Position numbers and translations under genes: made by a program. A DNA stretch of 64,000 nt from Candidatus Tisiphia endosymbiont of Dioctria linearis (GTDB taxonomy: Bacteria; Pseudomonadota; Alphaproteobacteria; Rickettsiales; Rickettsiaceae): NCBI RefSeq assembly GCF_964026545.1, contig NZ_OZ032156.1, positions 806,001 through 870,000 on the forward strand. Direction: 5' to 3'. Shown here in pieces: positions 9,159 through 17,312 of this stretch. The notes beneath the pieces were generated by a model that saw only the letters and a program-made list of their open reading frames with translations, was not told the DNA's origin and did no database searches. How positions within the stretch are numbered: the stretch's first letter is position 1; each line of letters starts with the position of its first letter.

Positions 9159-9533
9159 TCATAATAAAGTAATATCCATATTTCCTAGAACGTCTATGCT
9201 ATAATCCTCGCCATCATAGTTAAATTCTAGGCGACCATTAGGGGCAAGAGATAAAAAGGGGATATAGAAATCATGCCCTGTAAGAGTGATAGTATGCCCT
9301 CCTGCCCTTGCAGTTAATGATTCTCCAAAAGTCGAATTGGTAACAACTATAGTAGGTTCTGTTGCTTCTACCACTTGTAATTCTTCTGCTGTTTCTAATT
9401 CTTCTACTGCTTCTGCCGCTTGTGATTCTTCTACTGCTTCTACAGCTTGTAATTCTTTTACTGCTTCTATTGCTTCTAAATCTTCTATTTTTTCTACTAT
9501 TTTCAATATTCTTGGTATATTAGGGGCGGTCAT
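9159..9533 (-). CDS. Hypothetical protein with 9-residue Ala/Glu/Val repeats
   Basis: 124 residues, no recognised family. Residues about 12-60 are low-complexity, built on a degenerate 9-residue unit such as ELQAVEAVE / ESQAAEAVE, strongly acidic and helix/coiled-coil prone. The last ~60 residues (IVVTNSTFGESLTARAGGHTITLTG..., RLEFNYDGEDYSIDVLG) look like a small all-beta domain. A clear ribosome-binding site (TAGGAGA, about 6 bases from ATG) supports expression. It has no signal peptide. The repeats arise from a 27-bp tandem array in the DNA. Function unknown; repeat plus beta domain might suggest a protein-interaction or surface role, but nothing proves this. Confidence 0.6.
   Translation of the reverse strand: MTAPNIPRILKIVEKIEDLEAIEAVKELQAVEAVEESQAAEAVEELETAEELQVVEATEPTIVVTNSTFGESLTARAGGHTITLTGHDFYIPFLSLAPNGRLEFNYDGEDYSIDVLGNMDITLL
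9391..9498. repeat. 27-bp tandem repeat, four units
   Basis: Units begin at 9391, 9418, 9445 and 9472, each reading roughly G(C/T)TTCT(A)ATTCTTCTACTG..., with increasing divergence towards the right. The period of 27 bp keeps the reading frame (9 residues per unit on the minus strand). A partly matching fifth unit precedes them at about 9364. Such arrays often vary in copy number between strains. Confidence 0.75.
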
Positions 9534-9640
9534 AATGTTTCTCCTATTTAAAAATTATTTTGACATTATATATAGTTTAATTTTTTACGCAATATCTTAT
9601 ACGTTTTTAAAGATTTTGTATGAAAAAAGCTGAACTCTAA

Positions 9641-9685
9641 GAGTCATTGCGAGCGAACGTATGTGAGCGTGGCAATCCATAAAGC
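9641..9685. repeat. Half copy of the GTCATTGCGAG palindrome
   Basis: GAGTCATTGCGAG, then CGAACGTATGTGAGCG (a small inner palindrome), then TGGCAATCCAT. This is the left half of the repeat family; the opposing arm is absent. It lies in the 9534-9827 gap, whose remainder shows no gene. Confidence 0.7.
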
Positions 9686-9827
9686 TCGTAATATGGATCA
9701 GCTATGTTTCGCAATAAAAATTTAAATAAAATTGGTGTAAATTTATTATAAAGCTATATAATTAAATCTACTTAAATCAACTGCAGAAGTTATATTTGCT
9801 CAGCCATATTCAACAACAAATTATATT

Positions 9828-10325
9828 ATGAAAATCAATGTGGAAATTATTCGCACTTATCAAGATTGGAAAAATCATAAATTTATCAATAAACTATTAG
9901 TGAAGAAGGTTACGTGTGCTATACTAAGTAGATATAAGAATTTTAAAGGAGTTGCAAGGTTTGAGCTAGCGATATTACTAACTGATAATAATGAAATGTT
10001 AAATTTGAATAGCCAATTTTGTGGTAAGGGGAAACCTACAAATGTGCTATCATTTCCTGATATAGAATTAGACTTTCGGCATCTACTTGAATTTACTCCT
10101 AACTTAGATTATATGTATTTAGGAGACATAGCTTTTGGGTATGAAATAATTCAGAGTGAAGCAATAAGTCAAAATAAAAGCTTTAGAGATCATTTTATAC
10201 ATCTTTTGGTACATAGTGTTTTGCATTTACTTGGCTTCGATCACCAAAATGACGAAGAAGCAACTATTATGGAAAATTTAGAAGTAGAAATATTAAAAGA
10301 TTTTGCTATTGTTTCTCCATATTAA
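9828..10325 (+). CDS. ybeY: Endoribonuclease YbeY
   Basis: Zinc-dependent single-strand endoribonuclease that takes part in 16S rRNA 3'-end maturation and 70S quality control. The zinc site HxxxHxxxxxH is complete: His129, His133 and His139 in [14 protein letters not shown]. Upstream are the typical TNVLSFPD and YLGDIAF strands. 165 residues matches the family. corC follows after 5 bp, the usual ybeY-ybeX pairing, though no phoH (ybeZ) is found upstream; a GTCATTGCGAG repeat is there instead. Confidence 0.95.
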   Translation: MKINVEIIRTYQDWKNHKFINKLLVKKVTCAILSRYKNFKGVARFELAILLTDNNEMLNLNSQFCGKGKPTNVLSFPDIELDFRHLLEFTPNLDYMYLGDIAFGYEIIQSEAISQNKSFRDHFIHLLVHSVLHLLGFDHQNDEEATIMENLEVEILKDFAIVSPY

Positions 10326-10330
10326 CAATT

Positions 10331-11251
10331 ATGCTAGGTTATGTGAAAAAAGAAGATATTCCCTCTATTAACTCTAAAAAGGCTATGCTTACAAATCCTT
10401 CAAAATTTGATATTCTTAAATCTTGGTTCTTTCGTCTGTTTTTTGGAGAAAAGATAGAGGATAATTTTTATTATACTATTAAAAAGCTAAAATCTAACAG
10501 CAAGAAAATGGCATTAGAAGAAAAAAAGATTTTCACGAATCTTTTGAAATTTGGTCATAAAACTGTAGAAGATGTAATGATTCCTAGATCTGACATTAAG
10601 GCAGTAAAATTAACCACTAGCGTGGAGGAGTTAAGCAAAATACTTAATAGCAAAATACCTCATACTAGAACGTTAGTGTATGATGAAACGTTGGATAATA
10701 TAATTGGTTTTATTCATATAAAAGATTTGTTTAAGATACTTGTTACTAAGCAAGATATGTCGTTGAAAGGAATAATTCGTAAACCTATCATTTCTGCTCC
10801 TTCAATGAAATTGATAGATTTATTAGCGAAAATGCGAAGAGATCGTGTGCAGATATCTATAGTTGTTGACGAATATGGTGGAACTGATGGTATTGTCACC
10901 ATTGAAGATATTATGGAAGAGATAGTTGGTAGAATAGATGATGAGCATGATAAAAAGTCGGATAATGATAATTTCAAAATTATCAATAGTAATACCATTT
11001 TATCAAATGCTCGGGTGAAAGTTGAAGATCTTGAATTGGCTCTTGGAGTGAAGTTAAAAACAGAAAATGATGAATTCGATACAATTGGTGGCTTAGTTTT
11101 AGCAAAAGTAGGTAATGTGCCTTCGGTTGGTATTAAAATTGATATTGAGGAACAGGTTGAACTTGAAGTAATCGAGGCAGATCCGAGATCACTTAAGCAG
11201 GTTAAATTAAAATTAAAAAATGGCACATTATTACCTAATTATACTTTATGA
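10331..11251 (+). CDS. corC: CorC/HlyC-family CBS-domain protein
   Basis: Cytoplasmic CBS-pair protein of the CorC/YbeX family (often annotated hemolysin C in Rickettsia), linked to divalent-cation efflux and ribosome homeostasis. An N-terminal stretch contains [27 protein letters not shown], the standard entry to the CBS pair. CBS1 covers about 85-145 ([23 protein letters not shown]), CBS2 about 150-210, ending [23 protein letters not shown]. The C-terminal CorC_HlyC domain follows ([19 protein letters not shown]). No transmembrane segment, as in YbeX. 306 residues is typical. Its stop overlaps the ABC-F start by 4 bp (ATGA). Confidence 0.92.
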   Translation: MLGYVKKEDIPSINSKKAMLTNPSKFDILKSWFFRLFFGEKIEDNFYYTIKKLKSNSKKMALEEKKIFTNLLKFGHKTVEDVMIPRSDIKAVKLTTSVEELSKILNSKIPHTRTLVYDETLDNIIGFIHIKDLFKILVTKQDMSLKGIIRKPIISAPSMKLIDLLAKMRRDRVQISIVVDEYGGTDGIVTIEDIMEEIVGRIDDEHDKKSDNDNFKIINSNTILSNARVKVEDLELALGVKLKTENDEFDTIGGLVLAKVGNVPSVGIKIDIEEQVELEVIEADPRSLKQVKLKLKNGTLLPNYTL

Positions 11252-12896
11252 TTATCGCAACTAATTTAGCCATGAGTTATGGTGCAAAAATATTATTTAC
11301 CGACGTAAATGTTCATATCAAAAATGGTAATAGATATGGGCTTGTTGGATCGAATGGTGCTGGTAAATCTACTTTTTTTAAAGTTCTAATTAAAGAAGAG
11401 GAAGCAAGCATTGGTGAAGTAAATATAGTTAAGAAGGCTCGTATTGGTTGCTTGAAACAAGATCAATTTATTTATGAAAATACTTCAATTATTAATACTG
11501 TTATTGCTGGTAGAAGCGAATTATGGCAGGCTTTGCAAGAAAAGGAAAAAATATTAGAAAATGATCAGCTAGAGGGTGAACAATGTGATGAGGAAAGTGG
11601 TTATCGGCTAGGTGAGTTGGAACAAATTATTGCTGATAATGATGGATATATCTCAGAAATTTTTGCCATTGAGTTACTTCTAGGTTTAGGGATACAAGAA
11701 AAATATCATCATCAACCATTATCCGTTTTGTCCGGCGGTTATAAACTTAGAGTATTACTAGCCCAAAGTTTATTCAACAATCCTGATATATTATTACTTG
11801 ATGAGCCGACCAACCATCTTGATATAGTATCGATTTATTGGCTAGAAAATTATCTAAAACAAAAATTCAAAGGTGCTTTAGTATTTATTTCGCACGATTT
11901 GGCTTTTCTTAATAATATTTCTACCCATATTCTTGATATAGATTACGGTACCATCAAAACTTATACTGGTAATTATGATATTTTTATTCGCGATAAACAG
12001 CTAATTGCTGATCAAAAGCTTAAGTATCTTACTAATATAGAGAAAAAAATTGCTACTATGCAGGTTTTTGTCGATAAATTCCGGGCTTCCGCTAGCAGAT
12101 CTAAGCAAAGTAGCTCACGAGAAAAGCAAATAGAGAAAATGGAATTACCTGATATACAAAAAAGTTCACGTATTAGCCCGTATTTTAATTTTAAGCAAAA
12201 AAGACCATCTGGAAAATTAGTGCTACAAGTTAAGGGTATTTCTAAAAATTATGAGAATAAAAAAATATTAAATAATGTAAGTTTTACTGTAACAAGAGGA
12301 GAAAAATTGTTATTATTGGTCCAAATGGTATTGGTAAATCTACTTTACTAAAAATCCTTCTTGGTAAAATATTCTCAGATTTGGGAAGTTATGAATGGGG
12401 ATATGAAACTCAGATTTCTTATTTTGCTCAGGATCATCATGAATTACTCAATGAAAATATCAACGTTATTGATTGGTTATCCAACCAAATACCTACTGAG
12501 AATGACAATACGTTGCGTAGTATATTAGGTCAATTATTATTCCGTAAAGATGAAGTAACTAAGAATATTTTAAATTTGAGCGGTGGAGAAGGAGCTCGTT
12601 TATTATTAGCCAAAATTATCTTGGAAGAAGGTAATATATTGGTGCTAGACGAGCCCACCAATCACCTAGATATTGAATCTAAGCATATGCTAAAAAATTC
12701 ACTAATTAACTACCCAGGTACTCTAATATTGGTAACTCATGATAGAGATTTTGCTAGCAGTATAGCCACAAGGATTATTGCACTATCCCACCAAACTATT
12801 ACTGATTTTAAAGGTAAATATCAGGAATATTTAGCTAAATATAGCAATGATTACTTAGATAGTAATTGGGTATTGGCAAATAAGGCGGGGAAGTAG
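11248..12896 (+). pseudogene. ABC-F ATPase, interrupted by a one-base frameshift
   Basis: ABC-F proteins carry two ATPase domains and act on the ribosome. Domain 1 is complete in the first frame: Walker A GSNGAGKST, signature LSGGYKLR, Walker B ILLLDEPTNHLD. The inter-domain linker and the start of domain 2 follow until stop at 12349-12351. The +1 frame continues without a gap as IVIIGPNGIGKST (second Walker A), then LSGGEGARLL and VLDEPTNHLD to 12896. The break lies in the A-run at 12302-12306; one more A would restore GEKIVIIGPNG. So a single 1-base deletion splits a roughly 549-residue protein. It could be a real pseudogene, a sequencing or assembly error, or a frame rescued by slippage, though five A's is short for that. 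It is the last gene of ybeY-corC-abcF. Confidence 0.85.
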
Positions 12897-12928
12897 TCTA
12901 TAGTCGTGAGCGTTCACAAAATTATATA

Positions 12929-12958
12929 TTGACATAAGGCATACATTGTCATTAATAT
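12929..12958 (+). promoter_or_regulatory. Promoter and possible operator of the toxin-antitoxin pair
   Basis: TTGACA at 12929-12934 followed, after 17-18 bases, by TTAATA/TAATAT (12952-12958), just before the ATG at 12966. The spacer forms an imperfect inverted repeat with TGACA and TGTCA arms, a plausible site for autorepression by the ribbon-helix-helix antitoxin. A stub of the GTGAGTGTTCAC repeat (GTGAGCGTTCAC, 12906-12917) lies immediately upstream. Confidence 0.45.
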
Positions 12959-12965
12959 TATACAA

Positions 12966-13268
12966 ATGACAAAAAAATATAACTATAATTTTTCATCTGA
13001 AAAAAATTATAAGCTCATACAGGAAAGAGATATAAGTTTTGAAGAAATAATTGCAGCTATTGAAAATAATTGTTTGCTAGATATAATTGAGCATCATAAT
13101 TCTCAAAAATACCCTAACCAAAAAATGTATCTCATTGAGTTTAATTTTTATGTTTATCTTGTTCCTTTTGTCGTTGAAGATAATGGAACAATTTTTCTTA
13201 AGACAATTATTCCAAGCCGTAAAGCTACTAAAAAATATTTAAAGGAGACGAAAAACAATGAGAAATAA
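12966..13268 (+). CDS. BrnT-like toxin of a type II toxin-antitoxin pair
   Basis: 100 residues. The pattern NYKLIQERDISFEEIIAAIE, then LLDIIEHHNSQKYPNQ, YVYLVPFV and FLKTIIPSRKATKKYL is the family of small toxins (BrnT-like/DUF497-related, RelE-like fold expected) regularly found with a CopG-type antitoxin. Known BrnT is a ribonuclease that blocks translation; activity here is inferred. Toxin-first gene order and an 11-bp overlap with the antitoxin ORF (13258-13268) are typical for brnT-brnA. The start follows a strong promoter-like sequence within 10 bp, so the message may be nearly leaderless. Confidence 0.75.
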   Translation: MTKKYNYNFSSEKNYKLIQERDISFEEIIAAIENNCLLDIIEHHNSQKYPNQKMYLIEFNFYVYLVPFVVEDNGTIFLKTIIPSRKATKKYLKETKNNEK

Positions 13269-13554
13269 AAACCATAATTCTTCAAAAATACTGCTTGATG
13301 AAGAGGAAAAATTATTATTAAGCTCTTTTGAAAATAATGAATGGCGTACAATCGAAACCATTAAGGAAGAAAAAGAAAAGGCTATAAAGGCTGCAACCAA
13401 CTATTTACAAAAAGACATACGTATCAATATTCGTATTTCTAGCAGTGATTTAAACCGTATCAAGCAAAAGGCAGCTTATGAAGGGCTACCTTATCAGACA
13501 CTTATTGCAAGTATTCTTCATAAATATTCAGCGGGACATTTATTTTTTAAATGA
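13258..13554 (+). CDS. CopG/BrnA-like ribbon-helix-helix antitoxin
   Basis: 98 residues. The C-terminal half INIRISSSDLNRIKQKAAYEG then LPYQTLIASILHKY is a ribbon-helix-helix DNA-binding domain: a short strand (INIRIS) and two helices. The N-terminal half (EEEKLLLSSFENNEWRTIETIKEEKE) matches the toxin-binding arm of the same antitoxin family. It should neutralise the toxin encoded just upstream and repress the operon. GGAGA-type ribosome binding (AAGGAGACG, within the toxin's 3' end) lies before ATG 13258. Confidence 0.8.
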   Translation: MRNKNHNSSKILLDEEEKLLLSSFENNEWRTIETIKEEKEKAIKAATNYLQKDIRINIRISSSDLNRIKQKAAYEGLPYQTLIASILHKYSAGHLFFK

Positions 13555-13564
13555 AATAACAAAT

Positions 13565-13642
13565 GTGAGTGTTCACGGAAAAAGAGTTAAAGTACAAGAC
13601 GTCTATTAGCGAGAAGGCGTAGCCGACGAAGCAATCTATAAA
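13565..13642. repeat. Family E/D composite repeat, left half
   Basis: Begins GTGAGTGTTCACGG, continues with AGTTAAAGTACAAGACGTCTATTAGCGAG and ends with the inner arm CGACGAAGCAATCTAT. Same order of modules as the left half of the complete copy at 29165-29359, here with the GTCTATTAGCGAG arm type. Lies between the antitoxin and the broken GNAT gene. Confidence 0.75.
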
Positions 13643-13655
13643 TACATAGTTTGAT

Positions 13656-14350
13656 ATGAGTAAATATACAGAACTAAATGATGCTAAGATAAGTTTTTGC
13701 CTAGCTCAATCACGGGATGAAGATTTAATAAAATCTTGGCTTGATAAACCACACATTAAAAATTATTGGGACAATAGTAGCGATCTATTGGAAAACCTAC
13801 AGAATTACTTGCAAGGTACGAAAGATATTTTTGATTATTGGCTAGGCTTTTATGATATACAACCCTATGCGTTAATAATGACATCAGATGCAAACGACTC
13901 TACACCAGAACATCTACTACCTTGGGTTAAACCTAAGGAAATCACTTGGACTATAGATTTTATGATAGGACAAGAAAATTTTCTAGGCTCTGTGAACAAA
14001 ATTTTAATTGTTTAGATTTTGAGTATTTTAAAGCGAAAATTAATAAGATTTTTGCCGGAATAGTTAGTTCTATTTCAAAAAAATCTTATAATTTGCAGCT
14101 AAAAAGAGTCGAAATCTAGTAATTTAAATTTTGTTCACAGAGCCTAGGATTGGGTTTAAGCTCAATGACCTTAGCAAGATTTATAAATACAACAAAACAA
14201 GTTAGCACTTGGATAATTGATCCTAGTGAATCAAACCATAAAGCAATTAGTGCCTATAAAAAAGCTGGTTTCAAAATAGTTGATAGTTTTGCTCCATCTA
14301 CAGGCTATTTTAAGGATGTACCACATTATTTAATGATTTTGAAGAATTAA
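13656..14350 (+). pseudogene. GNAT-family N-acetyltransferase disrupted by a 157-bp element
   Basis: The first part (13656 to about 13986) encodes a GNAT protein resembling aminoglycoside 6'-N-acetyltransferase-type enzymes (ISFCLAQSRDEDLIKSWLDKP, DYWLGFYDIQPYALI, ITWTIDFMIG). The rest (about 14148-14350) gives LGLSSMTLARFI, the acetyl-CoA loop and helix, then SNHKAISAYKKAGFKI, the typical C-terminal GNAT motif. Removing the element plus one CTAG copy (161 bp) restores one frame reading ENFLGLGLSSM across the joint. The present frame ends in a stop within the element (14013-14015). The break is therefore recent. The substrate of the intact enzyme is unknown. Confidence 0.88.
13987..14143. mobile_element. 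157-bp miniature transposable element (family C) with CTAG duplications
   Basis: Terminal inverted repeats GCTCTGTGAACAAAATTT and AAATTTTGTTCACAGAGC (18 bp) enclose an AT-rich core. A 4-bp direct repeat CTAG flanks it (13983-13986 and 14144-14147). I see no difference between this copy and the one at 60054-60210. It is too short to code for a transposase, so a MITE mobilised in trans is likely; a CTAG target is known for some IS5-group elements (family inference). Confidence 0.92.
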
Positions 14351-14426
14351 AAAGCAATTATTTTTTTAGAAACTATTAGTGTTGGTATATTTATAGTCTA
14401 TAATGCTATTATTATGGAGAAAATAT

Positions 14427-15824
14427 ATGCAAGAATTTGATTTAATAGTGATTGGTGGTGGTCCGGCTGGTTATACAGGAGCAATAAGAGCAGCCCAGTT
14501 GGGTATGAAGGTTGCCTGTATAGAGAAAAGGGTGACGCTTGGTGGTACTTGCCTAAATGTTGGCTGTATTCCTTCCAAAGTATTACTAAATTTTTCTGAG
14601 AAATATCATGAAGTATTGAACCATTGTGCCGATATTGGCATTATAACCTCAGCCAAACTTGATTTACAGAAAATGATGACTAAAAAAAGTCAGGTAGTAT
14701 CAGACTTATGCAAAGGCATAGAAGGTTTGTTTATAAAAAATAAAATCACTAAATTTACGGGAAGTGCCAAGTTTATTTCAGCCAATCTTGTAGAAATTAC
14801 TAATGGTGCATCAGTTGAACAAATATCGGCTAAGAATATTCTAATTGCTACTGGCTCTGATATTATTGAAATGCCCAATATTACTGTTGATGAGGAATAT
14901 ATAGTGTCATCAACGGGAGCCTTGAGTCTTGCTAAAGTTCCGGAAACTATGGTAGTAATTGGAGGGGGTTATATCGGTTTAGAGCTTGGTTCGGTATGGA
15001 ACAGGCTTGGTTCTAAAGTAACGGTTATTGAGTATGCTGAAACTATTGTGCCAGCTTTAGATAAAGAAATTATCAGTCAATTTACTAAAATCTTACAAAA
15101 GCAATCTATTGAATTGCGATTGAACACTAAAGTCCTGTCTGCTGAAAAAAAAGCAGGAAAAGTTATTTTAAATATACAACAAACAACTGACTCCTCAGTG
15201 CAGCAAATTAGTGCTGATATAGTGCTATTAGCTGTTGGTAGGAAAGCCCATACAACAAATTTAGGTCTAGATAAATTAGCCATTAAAACGGACAAACAAA
15301 ATAGAATTACGGTTAATGATCAGTTCCAAACAATAATTCCTAATATTTATGCTGTCGGTGATGTAATTGCTGGACCTATGCTCGCTCATAAAGCAGAAGA
15401 GGAAGCTGTTGCTGCCGTTGAAATTATGGCAGGTTTAGCAGGTCATGTTAATTACAACCTTATTCCAAGTGTCATCTATACTTGGCCAGAGGTGGCAAGT
15501 GTTGGTTTAACTGAAGAGCAATTAAAAGAAGCTAAGATTGATTACAAGGTTGGTAAATTTCCATTTTTGGCAAATAGTCGAGCGAGAAGCACAGGTTTTA
15601 CCGATGGGATGGTAAAAATATTAGCTGATAGCGTAACGGATAAAGTACTTGGAGCACATATTATAGGTCCTTCAGCTGGTACTATGATTGCAGAGCTTGT
15701 AGCATTTATGGAATTTGGTGCTTCTTCAGAAGATATAGCAAGAACTTGTCATGCTCATCCTACTCTAAGCGAAGGCATAAAGGAAGCAGCTTTGGCTGTA
15801 GATAGGAGGGCTATTAATTTTTAG
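14427..15824 (+). CDS. lpdA: Dihydrolipoamide dehydrogenase (E3)
   Basis: FAD flavoprotein that reoxidises dihydrolipoamide in the pyruvate and 2-oxoglutarate dehydrogenase complexes, yielding NADH. Seen: FAD-binding DLIVIGGGPAGYTGAI, redox disulfide Cys42/Cys47 in GGTCLNVGCIPSK, NAD-binding VVIGGGYIGLELGSVW, a second FAD motif IYAVGDVIAGPMLAHKAEEE, and the C-terminal HAHPTLSE active-site His-Glu. I choose ATG 14427, not the upstream ATG at 14403: GGAGA lies 6 bp before it, and the family begins directly with the FAD motif. TATAAT at 14399-14404 may be the -10 box. The gene stands alone, not with E1/E2 genes. Confidence 0.96.
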   Translation: MQEFDLIVIGGGPAGYTGAIRAAQLGMKVACIEKRVTLGGTCLNVGCIPSKVLLNFSEKYHEVLNHCADIGIITSAKLDLQKMMTKKSQVVSDLCKGIEGLFIKNKITKFTGSAKFISANLVEITNGASVEQISAKNILIATGSDIIEMPNITVDEEYIVSSTGALSLAKVPETMVVIGGGYIGLELGSVWNRLGSKVTVIEYAETIVPALDKEIISQFTKILQKQSIELRLNTKVLSAEKKAGKVILNIQQTTDSSVQQISADIVLLAVGRKAHTTNLGLDKLAIKTDKQNRITVNDQFQTIIPNIYAVGDVIAGPMLAHKAEEEAVAAVEIMAGLAGHVNYNLIPSVIYTWPEVASVGLTEEQLKEAKIDYKVGKFPFLANSRARSTGFTDGMVKILADSVTDKVLGAHIIGPSAGTMIAELVAFMEFGASSEDIARTCHAHPTLSEGIKEAALAVDRRAINF

Positions 15825-15840
15825 GAAGTTTTATATTGAC

Positions 15841-15940
15841 GTGAGTGTTCACGGATTTTTTTGCTATTTTCTTATAATGAGTAAAAAATCTGTTCGCAGA
15901 GCGTCATTGCGAGACTACATAGTGGTCGTGGCAATCCACT
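15841..15940. repeat. Family E/D composite repeat
   Basis: GTGAGTGTTCACGG, then TTGCTATTTTCTTAT...AAAAATCTGTTCGC, then GTCATTGCGAGACTAC and inner arm GTGGTCGTGGCAATCCAC. In the 29165-29359 copy the TTGCTATTTTCTTAT module is at the opposite end, so this is the reverse-orientation half. Lies between lpdA and the convergent HIT gene. Confidence 0.75.
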
Positions 15941-15952
15941 ATTTTCTAGAAC

Positions 15953-16309
15953 CTATACCAACTTAGAAATAGTTCTTCCACCAATAATATGGAAGTGAAA
16001 ATGAAACACACTCTGTCCGGATATAGCACCTTTGTTGGTAATTAAACGGTAGCCATCTTGCTCTAAACCCACTAGAGACGCAATGTAAGATAGTCTGGTG
16101 AAATAATTTTTAATTTCATCGCTGGAAGCTTTAAGGATAAAATCACTATAATCAACATATTCCTTTTTTGGTATAACTATTACATGTACCGGAGCTACAG
16201 GATTTATATCGTTAAACGCTATTAGATTCTCATCTTCATATATTATCTCTGCTGGTATATCCTTGCCAATAATTTTCGCAAAAACATTGTTTTTATCATA
16301 CATATTCAT
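15953..16309 (-). CDS. HIT-family (HINT-like) purine nucleotide hydrolase
   Basis: Histidine-triad protein that hydrolyses AMP derivatives such as aminoacyl-adenylates or adenosine phosphoramidates. The triad HFHFHI is at residues 103-108 in SVFHFHFHIIGGR, preceded by DINPVAPVHVIVIPKKEY and GYRLITNKG, the usual HINT strands. 118 residues is normal. The exact physiological substrate of bacterial HINTs is not settled. A divergently unrelated neighbour (DUF2628) lies 16 bp upstream on the same strand and may be cotranscribed. Confidence 0.93.
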   Translation of the reverse strand: MNMYDKNNVFAKIIGKDIPAEIIYEDENLIAFNDINPVAPVHVIVIPKKEYVDYSDFILKASSDEIKNYFTRLSYIASLVGLEQDGYRLITNKGAISGQSVFHFHFHIIGGRTISKLV

Positions 16310-16325
16310 TATACTCTAATTCTTA

Positions 16326-16676
16326 TTACCTACTTAAGTGTTTTAAAAATTTTAATTCAGCTTCTATCTCAGATTTTGCTAATATTACCTCTTCAAGTTG
16401 GTATTTCTTTCGTTGCAAATCATATTCTCTCATATCAGCACTGAAAAAACCAAATATCAACATAATGGCTATTCGACTGGCAAAAGTAAAATGAGCAAAA
16501 CCTAAACTTGATATAGCTATACTTATTATTAAAGTAATGATTAGTGCTATCCACATTCTATGATATAGTGCCCAAAACATATTAAAAAATGCAGCAAACA
16601 ACGAAAAACCCTGCTTAATAATGATAAAATCATTATCTTTTTTTTGAGGATTAACATATATTGAATAAATATTCAT
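16326..16676 (-). CDS. DUF2628-like small membrane protein
   Basis: 116 residues. Starts MNIYSIYVNP, then VFIKQGFSLFAAFFNMFWALYHR-like text (IIIKQGFSLFAAFFNMFWAL), matching the DUF2628 pattern in which an F-W-A-LYHRMW element precedes two or three membrane segments (about 42-62 and 65-82). A charged C-terminal tail is predicted to be helical. Function unknown. Encoded on the same strand as, and 16 bp upstream of, the HIT gene; divergent from hslV. Confidence 0.7.
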   Translation of the reverse strand: MNIYSIYVNPQKKDNDFIIIKQGFSLFAAFFNMFWALYHRMWIALIITLIISIAISSLGFAHFTFASRIAIMLIFGFFSADMREYDLQRKKYQLEEVILAKSEIEAELKFLKHLSR

Positions 16677-16766
16677 AAGAGAGTCTTGTAATTATGGTAC
16701 TGAATGATTACTTAAACACCATAATAATAAAAAAACAACTAAACATCAATATTTAGAAGATTATTT

Positions 16767-17312
16767 ATGTCAGATAACTCATTACACGGGACTACTATAC
16801 TGTGTTTAAGAAAAGGTGGAGAGGTTGTAATTGCCGCTGATGGTCAAGTTTCCCATGGTAATACAATTTTAAAATCCACAGCCAAAAAATTAAGAACCAT
16901 GTTCAATAAGAGTATTATTGCTGGCTTTGCTGGATCTACGGCAGATGCTCTAACTTTATTTGAAAAATTAGAATTAAAGCTAGAAAAATATTCATACCAG
17001 TTAGTGAGAAGTGCAGTAGAACTTGCCAAAGATTGGCGTAGCGATAAATATTTACGTAAACTTGAAGCAATGATGATTGTTGCAGATCAAAAAAATATAT
17101 TAATTTTAACTGGTAATGGTGATGTAATCGAACCTGATGGTGATGTTGCTGCCATTGGTTCTGGTGGATTATATGCATTGGCAAGTAGCAAGGGTTTAAT
17201 GTCTTTTGATAATAACCTAACTGCCGAAGAGATTGCTTTAAAATCAATGCATATTGCAGCTGACATCTGTGTTTTCTCTAATCATAACATTATTTTAGAA
17301 AAAGTTATATGA
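16767..17312 (+). CDS. hslV: HslV protease subunit of the HslUV complex
   Basis: Threonine peptidase that forms a double hexamer capped by HslU and degrades unfolded or tagged proteins. The propeptide MSDNSLHG is followed by TTIL, with Thr9 as the N-terminal nucleophile. [14 protein letters not shown] and [15 protein letters not shown] are family signatures; [14 protein letters not shown] completes the active-site region. 181 residues is the normal size. hslU follows with a 4-bp overlap and comM follows that, so hslV-hslU-comM is one operon. Confidence 0.96.
   Translation: MSDNSLHGTTILCLRKGGEVVIAADGQVSHGNTILKSTAKKLRTMFNKSIIAGFAGSTADALTLFEKLELKLEKYSYQLVRSAVELAKDWRSDKYLRKLEAMMIVADQKNILILTGNGDVIEPDGDVAAIGSGGLYALASSKGLMSFDNNLTAEEIALKSMHIAADICVFSNHNIILEKVI

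Noticed and set aside
14150-14350. Independent 66-residue gene beginning with TTG
   Set aside because: It is the 3' part of the GNAT gene separated by the 157-bp element.
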